This document shows, piece by piece, positions 45,824 to 52,803 of a stretch of 52,803 nucleotides of DNA. Origin of the DNA: a virus; the IMG/VR virus record IMGVR_UViG_3300006880_000005, positions 1 through 52,803 of that record; one strand, given 5' to 3'. Every line of letters begins with the position of its first letter. Position 1 is the first letter of the stretch. Under the pieces are notes generated by a model. The model worked only from the letters and a program-made list of their open reading frames with translations, was not told where the DNA came from and ran no database searches. Made by a program: the position numbers and the translations under genes.

Positions 45824-48800
45824 ATGGCGCTTAGATTATTTTTGCTTCAGCCTACAGCAATCTTCGCCGCTCGCGTCAACATGCCGAGCGGCATCGCCTA
45901 TCCTCTGGATTCTATCACTTTCGATACAGTCACAACCGGCGCTTACACCGACATCAAAGTCGGCCAGACTGTGCTACTTGGCAGCGCCGCAGGGTTGGAC
46001 GACTTGGGCCGGCAACGTGTGCGCAAAACACCGACTTCCACAATCCTCTATGTTGGGCGTTCGTCACAGGGTATACACGACGGTGAATTGAGCGTTGCGG
46101 ACAACATGTATATCACCGTCCTGAATGACTTCAGGGTGTGGGCAAAGATACCGTTTTTTGATGACGATGGCGAGGTGTTTAAGGATTCGGACATCGCCTT
46201 CGTTGATCAGACCGACCTACCTCCACCCGTCGCCAACTGTGGGCCGGGAACGTGTGCCACAACCAGCGCCGGGATTATTACGGTTCAGTTTGTAGGGACA
46301 AATAGCTTTGCGGTGGCGCCTGGTGCGTCAATCTCTACCTACCTGTGGGCTGTGGCCGATGGCACAATCACCGTAGGCACCTCGGCATCCAGTACCATCA
46401 CGGCGACCTTTCCGGCGGGCTTCCGCTGGGTGAGTCTCACCGTGACCGACTCGAACGGGGCCACGCACATCGCCCGCTGCCCTGTGTACGCCCGCAACAG
46501 TGCCAGCGACACCACGATCCCCAACTGGCAAATTGAGAGCCATCGCATCACGCCGGCGGGGCAGGAGATCAGCGTCAAGGTGCTGTCGTCTATCCCGGTG
46601 ACTACCTATCCCGATGGCACTTTGGCGATGATTGCCGACGGTGAGCCGGCCAGCGCCAGCGACCGCACGCACATGCTATTTATCGGCTGGCACCACACCG
46701 ACCCCGCCCAGATTGCAGCGCAGCGAACCGGAACGTTGAAAGATACCACGCTCAACCTGCTTGACGTGGCTGGCAAACTCGCCACACTCCCTGCTCTATC
46801 GCAGACGATCACCAATCTGGATGACGATGGTAATGTGCTTGTCGCTGCCACCAAATGGTCACAGATGCTTGCGCCGAACAAAGATAAGTTTTTACACTAC
46901 CTCTTTCACTGGCACTCAACCGCTCTGGAGCTGGCCGACTGGACTTGGACAGGCACGACCACAACCTATCCTTTCGTCGTGCGCAGCCTGTATGCGGATA
47001 GCCTATGGGGGCAGATTTCCAGAGAAGCCAAAACCATCGTACCCAACTACATCCTGACCTGTAACACACTCGGGCAAATCTTTACCAAAGTCGACCCGAT
47101 GCTGCTCGACACTGGCAGCCGCACGGCAACCATACAGGCCACACTTGCTGGCGCTGACTTCACCAACATTCGCTACACCCACCAACGCCCTGGTCGCTAT
47201 CACTGGTTGCGCGCCAATGCCATTCTCGCCAGTCTGACGGCAATCACGCCAGTGTTCAGCATCAGTCCGGGCGAAGCGCCCGCGCAAGGCGAATCGGCAG
47301 CCGAACAAGGCGAACAGTTGGCAGTCAGTCAGGCGGCGTTGAATACGCAAGAGGGACACCGCTACGCCAGGCTCAATGCGCCCGAGTCGCATTTCTCAAT
47401 CACACTTGCCGCCGGTAGTGACCAGGGCATTGAACCGGCGAACCTCACTTGGGTGCGCCTTACCATATCAAGCGCCCTGGCTGCGCAGCGTGGCCTCAGT
47501 TTCACGACGGCGCGCGGCCTGGTACATTCTATCGATATTCGCTATGAACACGCCAGGACGGGGCTTGTACGCAGCGTGGAGCTTGAGTGGGAACGTGAGG
47601 TTACGAGCGGGTTGGCGGCGGTGACTGAGGAGCAGGCAGACGACCAGTTGCCCGAGCCAGAATTCGACCCACCGCCCAACATCTACGACCCGACGCCGCC
47701 ACCCACGACGCCCACAGGCTTGGGCTTTGGGACTGTGTATGTTCGTGATGAGCATGGATTGTATCGCACGCGGGATTTCTCAGTAGCATCACCTACATGG
47801 GCGGCAATCGACCCGACCATCGGCGGCTCAGAGGATTTTGAGGATTTCATTCTTGACCCGTGGGATCCTGAGCATTACGGCTACCTTGCCACCTCCGAAG
47901 GTCTGTATATGTCGGACGACCTTGACCAGGCCACGCCGACGTGGACCAAGATGGTTGATGACGCCACCGATGTCAACGGGGCCACGGGCACGACGATCAA
48001 CCGCTTGTTTGACCATAAGTTGCTTGGGACGCCGAATATTGAGGGCTTCATTGCCTGGTTTTTTCCTGCCGCATCTGGTACGGAAGTGTGGATGTGCCGG
48101 ACCACGGATCGATTCACCACTTTCGATTTTGTCAAAGTCTTGGATGGCGGGGCGTCTCCTGATGGCACGGCGGGCGGGTCTGTGGATGTTGTGCCCCATT
48201 TGATAGGCGGGGAACTGGTTTTCTACATCGCCACGAAGTTGAGTGACAAGCTCTACAAATCCAGCGATAGCGGCGATACATGGTCAATCGTTGGCTCGTT
48301 TCCCGACAACATCTCCGAACCTCGCGTGGTGCATTGCCCCTACGAAGGCAACGAAGACGGTAGCATCGTCTATGTGGGATTTGCCACCGATGGCAGCACA
48401 TCGCCGGTTGGGCGGGTCTACCGCTCCACAGATGGCGGCGTGACGTTCATGACCATCAGCCCGATTGCATCCAGAGGGGTTACGGCGCATCGCACGGGGG
48501 TAGAATCCTCCACACTTGACCATCTATCGCTCTACTGTTGGGCCGAACAAGTGTCAGCGTTGGGTGATGCCAACGACCGCCAAAAGTTGTACGTGAGCAG
48601 CGATGGTGGGGCCAACTGGACATACACGGGTTATCAAGTAGTCGGAACGGGTGTGACCATGATGGGGAGCAGCGGCTTTCCGTATGATTCGGGACAGTTC
48701 TATGTGGTGGTGACGAACGATGTGTTGGTCAGCACCAATGGCGGGACAAGCTTTACATCGAAAAAGGGCGATATTTTTACAGCGGTGGGGGCTGCTAATT

Positions 48801-48847
48801 TCGACACGACATCGGGTGGGTCGATAGTCCCACTTTGGACTAGCTGA
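45824..48847 (+). CDS. Large tail tip protein with PKD-like and BNR/Asp-box repeats
   Basis: 1007 aa. N-terminal baseplate-like beta-domain. Residues about 145-225 resemble a PKD/Ig-like domain (ISTYLWAVADG...SLTVTDSNGATHIARC). The C-terminal third is a beta-propeller-like stretch with Asp-box motifs SGDTWSIV, TDGGVTFMT, SDGGANWTY and NGGTSFTS, as in sialidase/Vps10-type propellers. Probably the receptor-binding tip of the tail. Catalytic sialidase residues were not recognised. Confidence 0.75.
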   Translation: MALRLFLLQPTAIFAARVNMPSGIAYPLDSITFDTVTTGAYTDIKVGQTVLLGSAAGLDDLGRQRVRKTPTSTILYVGRSSQGIHDGELSVADNMYITVLNDFRVWAKIPFFDDDGEVFKDSDIAFVDQTDLPPPVANCGPGTCATTSAGIITVQFVGTNSFAVAPGASISTYLWAVADGTITVGTSASSTITATFPAGFRWVSLTVTDSNGATHIARCPVYARNSASDTTIPNWQIESHRITPAGQEISVKVLSSIPVTTYPDGTLAMIADGEPASASDRTHMLFIGWHHTDPAQIAAQRTGTLKDTTLNLLDVAGKLATLPALSQTITNLDDDGNVLVAATKWSQMLAPNKDKFLHYLFHWHSTALELADWTWTGTTTTYPFVVRSLYADSLWGQISREAKTIVPNYILTCNTLGQIFTKVDPMLLDTGSRTATIQATLAGADFTNIRYTHQRPGRYHWLRANAILASLTAITPVFSISPGEAPAQGESAAEQGEQLAVSQAALNTQEGHRYARLNAPESHFSITLAAGSDQGIEPANLTWVRLTISSALAAQRGLSFTTARGLVHSIDIRYEHARTGLVRSVELEWEREVTSGLAAVTEEQADDQLPEPEFDPPPNIYDPTPPPTTPTGLGFGTVYVRDEHGLYRTRDFSVASPTWAAIDPTIGGSEDFEDFILDPWDPEHYGYLATSEGLYMSDDLDQATPTWTKMVDDATDVNGATGTTINRLFDHKLLGTPNIEGFIAWFFPAASGTEVWMCRTTDRFTTFDFVKVLDGGASPDGTAGGSVDVVPHLIGGELVFYIATKLSDKLYKSSDSGDTWSIVGSFPDNISEPRVVHCPYEGNEDGSIVYVGFATDGSTSPVGRVYRSTDGGVTFMTISPIASRGVTAHRTGVESSTLDHLSLYCWAEQVSALGDANDRQKLYVSSDGGANWTYTGYQVVGTGVTMMGSSGFPYDSGQFYVVVTNDVLVSTNGGTSFTSKKGDIFTAVGAANFDTTSGGSIVPLWTS

Positions 48848-48848
48848 C

Positions 48849-49568
48849 ATGATACAAGGCGACGGATACACTCTCTATTGTGGTGATTGTCTCAACGTGT
48901 TGCCGACGCTGGGCAAGGTGGATGCTGTGATCACTGACCCGCCTTATGGAATTAGCTATAAATCAGGGCCAATTAGTAAAAACAGTATCAGCACCACCGG
49001 CAAGCGGTTTAGTGTCGCCATCGAAGGTGACAATACACCGTTCGACCCTGAACCATTTTTACGGTTCCCGCTGGTTGCGTTTACGGGAGCGCAATATTTT
49101 TACGACAAATTACCCAAAGGTGGAAGCCTGCACTGTTGGGACAAAAGAGGAAACTATAAGGCGCTTGACCAGGCAGACGCCGATTTCGTGTGGATGTCCA
49201 AACGAAAAGCATCACGGGTTTTTCATCTGGTGTGGCGCGGCATCTGTAGGCACGCCGAACACGACCGAAAAATAGAGCATCCAACACAAAAACCAGAGTC
49301 CTTAATTGAATGGATATTTGAACTACTCGACATCGCCAGCGGAGATACCATATTTGACCCGTTCATGGGCAGCGGCACTACTGGGGTTGTCGCCTTACGA
49401 GCCGGATGCAATTTTATAGGCTGTGAAATCGACCCACATTACTTCACCATCGCTCACAAGCGCATCGCAGACGCCGCCAGAGCCGCCGCAGGGTTGCCCA
49501 AGCAACTATCGGGGCGTGTGGAAGACTACAGCGAATCGCCACTATTTGCGGGGGTTGCCAATGGATGA
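48849..49568 (+). CDS. Beta-class DNA methyltransferase (N6-A or N4-C)
   Basis: 239 aa. DAVITDPPYGI (motif IV at 30-33) comes first and IFDPFMGSGTTGVVAL (motif I near 168-178) last, the beta-class order, with IGCEIDP as motif II and HPTQKPESLIEWI as motif X region. The whole gene is compact and has no restriction partner, so it probably protects phage DNA. It sits between tail tip and tail fibre and overlaps the fibre gene by 8 bp. Confidence 0.93.
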   Translation: MIQGDGYTLYCGDCLNVLPTLGKVDAVITDPPYGISYKSGPISKNSISTTGKRFSVAIEGDNTPFDPEPFLRFPLVAFTGAQYFYDKLPKGGSLHCWDKRGNYKALDQADADFVWMSKRKASRVFHLVWRGICRHAEHDRKIEHPTQKPESLIEWIFELLDIASGDTIFDPFMGSGTTGVVALRAGCNFIGCEIDPHYFTIAHKRIADAARAAAGLPKQLSGRVEDYSESPLFAGVANG

Positions 49569-52380
49569 TTCGCTGATCAAGTTGGGCAAAGAAGTCATTA
49601 GAGCGGTCGTTCGGGGCGATGGTGTTCCGGGCACTTTGGGCAAAGCTGATGGCACGCTTGATTTTACCGATCCATCTGGCACTGTGGCCGGAAATAAATG
49701 TTGGGCGCGCATCGGGCAAGGCAGTAGCGCGACTGAGATTGTTGTACGGTGTACGAGCGTTACCCGTCAAGTCAATTTGCCGGTCATCATCGGCAATCAG
49801 GACGGCGTACCCACAGTCTTTCGCACCGATGCGCAGCGGGCCGATACCTTCACGGGCGACCGCCCGATGGATGTGCCCAATCATGCTTGGATACACGACC
49901 GCTTATCGGCAGACCCGCTCTATATCACCGGCTTGGCATTTCTACCTCTGCAAGCCATCCCCGCAACTCCAGCAGGCATGACGGTTCAGGTTCAGCAAGG
50001 CTTCTACAGATACAGCAATGTGGAAAGCGTTTTTCCCACAACCGTATCAAGCAGCCTTTCTAGCTATGTGCCTGCCACCGGGCAGCATTTCGTCATCTTG
50101 TGTATCAATCGGGGCGACAATACTCTTGCTGTGGTAGATGGCAGTTCGAGCGCTGCACCAGTCACGGGCAATCCATTTACGCCGACCGCTGTACTAGGCG
50201 TTGTATCCACACTGGCGGCGACCCATTATCCGCTGTGTGCAATCCGACTGTATGCCGGGCAGACGGCAATCACCGCTCAAGATATCTTCATGGATCTCCG
50301 CTTCTGGGGCGGCGAAGTGGGCACCATTGCGTACAACGATGGTGAAGGCAACCCCGCCGACGTTGTAACCTCAGCGGCCACCGATGGTACATCCGACTAT
50401 CCGGCCCGGCGGGATCATGTACACGGCATCGCAGATCACGCCGTCACCAATCCCAAATTTCGCCAAAGCGGTCAATTGTCTGTTGTGGGGCGCTCCGCTG
50501 CCAGTACAGGCGACGTTGCCGACATTGCCACGACGCCAGCGACCGATGCGGTACTCAGAGAGAGCGGATCAACTCTTGGATTCGGCACTGTGGCCACGGG
50601 CGGCATTGCGGCCGCCGCGGTTACTGATTCTAAGCTGCGCAATAGCGCGGCGCTCTCTATCATAGGGCGTGCGCCCAACAGCAGCGGATCGCCGGCGGAC
50701 ATTACCGCCACGGCGACCAGTGATGCGGTTTTGCGGGAGAGTGGATCGTCATTGAGTTTTGGTACGGTTGCCACTGCCGGGATAGCCAACGATGCGATCA
50801 CCAACGCAAAGTTGGCGAACATGACCACCAAGACGTACAAAGGTCGCACGGCTGGCACCACAGGCGATCCGGAGGATGTAGCGGCGGCGACACTGGCGGC
50901 GGACATACAGGCAAGCATTGACCACGGCTCAATTGGTGGGCTGGCGGATGATGACCATGCACAGTACGCGCTATTGCTGGGCCGCTCTGGTGGACAAACA
51001 CTCATCGGCGGAACAGCCAGCGGCAACGATCTCACCCTAAAAAGCACGTCCAACGCCACAAAAGGAAACATATTTTTTGGCAACGCCGGCACGACCACCT
51101 ACGACGAAGTAAACGAGCGATTTGGCATCGGCACGGCCAGCCCAGCCGTTGACTTTGAAATCTCCGCTTCAGCCCCAACGCAGCGGGTCACACAGACGGG
51201 AACCAACCAGGTGGGGCAGGTGGGATTCTACGAATCCACAACCCTGTACGGCTATATCCAGATGCGTGGCTCTACCGCCGCCAGCCTTTCTAATACATTG
51301 CGCGTTGGCGCGCAACAAGCCGGCAGCCAAATGGCATTTTTGACCGTCGCCACCGAGCGCATGAGGATTGATGAAGCCGGCTTTGTGGGCATCGGCACCG
51401 ATGATCCATCGGCATTGTTTCATGTTCACAAGACGGCGGCGGCTGGCGCTGAGGAGTTGGCACGGTTTACGGTTAGTGATGATGCTACAGGTTATCTGAA
51501 GATCGTCAACACGACTACCGGTGACAACCTGTTTAACCCAGGTATTGAGACGCTCCAATCAGCTACGGGTGCGAGTAGGTTTGATTTAGTAAAGATTACG
51601 ACCGATACAGGCACAACGCCGGCGATGATCCTTGACGCTCGCACCGCGGCAGGGGCGGCGGTCGCCACTCGGCCCCTATTCGACTTCCGCACGTTCGGCA
51701 CATCAAAGATGCTGATTGAGACGGGCGGCGTAACGCTGGCCAACACAATGTTTTTCGCTGCGGACATTGTGCGCGCCAGAGATAGCGGCGGGCTCAGCTT
51801 GGAGGATGACGGCGGCAATGTTGGCGTGTTTGTTGAGGATGGCGGCCAGGTTGGGATTGGTGGCATTACCAGCCCGACCAGTGTACTTAGCATAAAGGCG
51901 GGCACGTCAAGCGACTTCGCCAATGTGGGCGGGGTGCTGAGTGTCGATCCGACAGTGGGCGGCAACGTTGGCACAGGTGAGGATGTGCTGTCATCCTTCA
52001 GTGTACCGGCCAATACGCTGGCGGTCAACGGTCAATCAATTTGGTTCGAGGCTTGTGGAGCTACCGCAGCAAACGGGAACACAAAAACACTGCGGGTGCG
52101 TTTTGGCACGTCAGGTACAGGACTAATCTTGACGCATACCACCAGCGCCAATAATCAAAAATGGGTTATCCGTGGGCGAGTTGTCAGAACAGGAGCGGCG
52201 ACACAGAAGGGTTATGCGACAAGCATTATCAGCAATGTGGGATCAGCGGCCGGCGTTGAGACTGGACTAGATCAAACACTTTCCGGCGCTATTACATTTG
52301 AGATTACCGGCGAAGCGACTTCCAACAATGATCTGACGCTAGATACACTGGTGGTTGGGTATGACGACAACAATTCGTAA
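49561..52380 (+). CDS. Large tail fibre
   Basis: 939 aa. The start at 49561 has GGGGG upstream; longer readings overlap the methyltransferase. N-terminal ~280 residues are a mixed attachment domain. There follow about 2.5 repeats of roughly 58 residues (SGQLSVVGRSAASTGDVADI..., SAALSIIGRAPNSSGSPADI..., KGRTAGTTGDPEDVA) with AVLRESGSxLxFGTVAT inside. The shaft has ERMRIDEAGFVGIGTDDPSA LFHV, shared with the fibre at 568, and a C-terminal beta-rich tip (about 800-939). Likely a trimeric receptor-binding fibre. Confidence 0.88.
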   Translation: MDDSLIKLGKEVIRAVVRGDGVPGTLGKADGTLDFTDPSGTVAGNKCWARIGQGSSATEIVVRCTSVTRQVNLPVIIGNQDGVPTVFRTDAQRADTFTGDRPMDVPNHAWIHDRLSADPLYITGLAFLPLQAIPATPAGMTVQVQQGFYRYSNVESVFPTTVSSSLSSYVPATGQHFVILCINRGDNTLAVVDGSSSAAPVTGNPFTPTAVLGVVSTLAATHYPLCAIRLYAGQTAITAQDIFMDLRFWGGEVGTIAYNDGEGNPADVVTSAATDGTSDYPARRDHVHGIADHAVTNPKFRQSGQLSVVGRSAASTGDVADIATTPATDAVLRESGSTLGFGTVATGGIAAAAVTDSKLRNSAALSIIGRAPNSSGSPADITATATSDAVLRESGSSLSFGTVATAGIANDAITNAKLANMTTKTYKGRTAGTTGDPEDVAAATLAADIQASIDHGSIGGLADDDHAQYALLLGRSGGQTLIGGTASGNDLTLKSTSNATKGNIFFGNAGTTTYDEVNERFGIGTASPAVDFEISASAPTQRVTQTGTNQVGQVGFYESTTLYGYIQMRGSTAASLSNTLRVGAQQAGSQMAFLTVATERMRIDEAGFVGIGTDDPSALFHVHKTAAAGAEELARFTVSDDATGYLKIVNTTTGDNLFNPGIETLQSATGASRFDLVKITTDTGTTPAMILDARTAAGAAVATRPLFDFRTFGTSKMLIETGGVTLANTMFFAADIVRARDSGGLSLEDDGGNVGVFVEDGGQVGIGGITSPTSVLSIKAGTSSDFANVGGVLSVDPTVGGNVGTGEDVLSSFSVPANTLAVNGQSIWFEACGATAANGNTKTLRVRFGTSGTGLILTHTTSANNQKWVIRGRVVRTGAATQKGYATSIISNVGSAAGVETGLDQTLSGAITFEITGEATSNNDLTLDTLVVGYDDNNS

Positions 52381-52395
52381 TGGTAAAATCCAGCC

Positions 52396-52803
52396 ATGCG
52401 AAACCTATGGATTGCTCTCTTTCTGCTCATTCTCCCACGGGGGAACACTGCCCAGCGCATTTTGTTTGTTGGTAATTCGCTGACAATTTCCCGCCCGGCG
52501 CCCGATCTGGGTTGGGGCGGACTGTGGGGCATGGCGGCGACACAGCCCGATCGGGATTATGCGCACAGGGTGCAATTGATGCTCACAGAGCGCCAAGGCG
52601 CCGCACCAGAGATAGCGATCATTGGCGCCGATCTGCATCGCTGGCAGAGCGCAAGTACAGAGATCGCCAGGGCAGCGCAGCGGCTTAAGCCCGATCTGGT
52701 GATCGTGCAAATGGGCGAACATGCCACCGCAGATACACCCTACGCTGATTTTCTGGCAGCCTACAGCCAGATTGCAGAATGGACACCCGGCGCCCGCCAT
52801 ATT
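52396..52803 (+). CDS. SGNH/GDSL hydrolase, N-terminal part (continues at 1-352)
   Basis: Reads MRNLWIALFLLILPRGNTAQ, a signal-peptide-like hydrophobic start, then ILFVGNSLT (Ser28 of the GDSL block), a region with GAAPEIAIIGADLHRW, and VIVQMGEH as block III. The protein runs off the window end and continues in frame at base 1 through the 70-bp overlap; the entire protein has 229 aa. A possible -10 box (TAAAAT, 52384-52389) lies 6 bp before the ATG. It probably deacetylates surface or peptidoglycan sugars during attachment or release. A secretion signal on it would be unusual for a virion enzyme. Confidence 0.8.
   Translation, partial: MRNLWIALFLLILPRGNTAQRILFVGNSLTISRPAPDLGWGGLWGMAATQPDRDYAHRVQLMLTERQGAAPEIAIIGADLHRWQSASTEIARAAQRLKPDLVIVQMGEHATADTPYADFLAAYSQIAEWTPGARHI

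Noticed and set aside
45824-48847. Active sialidase
   Set aside because: Asp-box repeats are present, but the catalytic Arg triad, Glu and Tyr could not be placed; called only as a propeller-like tail tip.

Overview
The window is a complete temperate tailed-phage genome with siphovirus-type tail genes, recovered as a circular molecule. Its first 70 bases are repeated exactly as its last 70 (1-70 = 52734-52803), and one gene (SGNH hydrolase) runs off the right end and resumes in frame at the left end. The unique circle is therefore 52,733 bp. No rRNA, tRNA, CRISPR array or insertion sequence was seen. The host is not stated by the sequence. Pro/Thr-rich linkers in a secreted protein and a CCTTCGACAAGCTCAGG-type dispersed repeat would fit a Chloroflexota-like environmental bacterium, but this is only inference.

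Layout. (1) 2877-11936, minus strand: a leftward accessory/early operon of mostly small genes. It includes an ASCH-like protein, several Zn-binding mini-proteins, a coiled-coil protein, two secreted proteins, membrane peptides, and at its distal end a separately promoted module of ribbon-helix-helix regulator, 2-TM protein, membrane-anchored FtsK/HerA-like ATPase and GIY-YIG-type protein. Most of the larger intercistronic gaps hold a GC-rich hairpin, often built on GCCGG/CCGGC. (2) 11937-14197: lysogeny module with an XRE repressor (minus), a Cro-like protein (plus) and a tyrosine integrase (minus). Two divergent consensus promoters, PL and PR, are each flanked by two copies of a 19-bp operator TGAACA-N7-TGTTCA. 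(3) 14598-26352, plus strand: early right operon with a Dam-like methylase, small regulators, an Arc-type repressor on the opposite strand, a 290-aa protein of unknown role, DinG-type helicase, PrimPol-type primase, D5/SF3 helicase, a ~230-bp near-perfect inverted repeat (likely replication origin), a DnaQ-like exonuclease and a SLOG/DUF2493 protein, closed by a strong terminator at 26421. (4) 26653-29657: a membrane-anchored CHAT (caspase-like) protein coupled to a 3-TM protein, a beta-helix protein and a 2-TM holin-like peptide. (5) 29683-52380 and onward through the junction to 2796: late genes, comprising terminase, portal, MuF-like protein, protease/scaffold, decoration protein, major capsid, connectors, tail terminator, tail tube, tail chaperones, tape measure, distal tail proteins and two tail-fibre paralogues. 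Cargo genes are embedded among them: two glycosyltransferases, a hexapeptide acyltransferase, an HNH homing-type endonuclease, a beta-class DNA methyltransferase and the SGNH hydrolase. A bidirectional terminator at 2826 separates the late genes from the leftward operon.

Genes are packed with ATGA, GTGA, TTGA and TAATG stop/start overlaps, which supports many of the start choices and several very short genes. The most unusual items are the phage-encoded CHAT/transmembrane pair, the long origin-like inverted repeat, the operator arrays, several structured non-coding segments (6278-6399, 7742-7844, 18018-18180) and the RHH/FtsK/GIY-YIG module whose two distal proteins share a C-terminal domain. 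No canonical endolysin was recognised.
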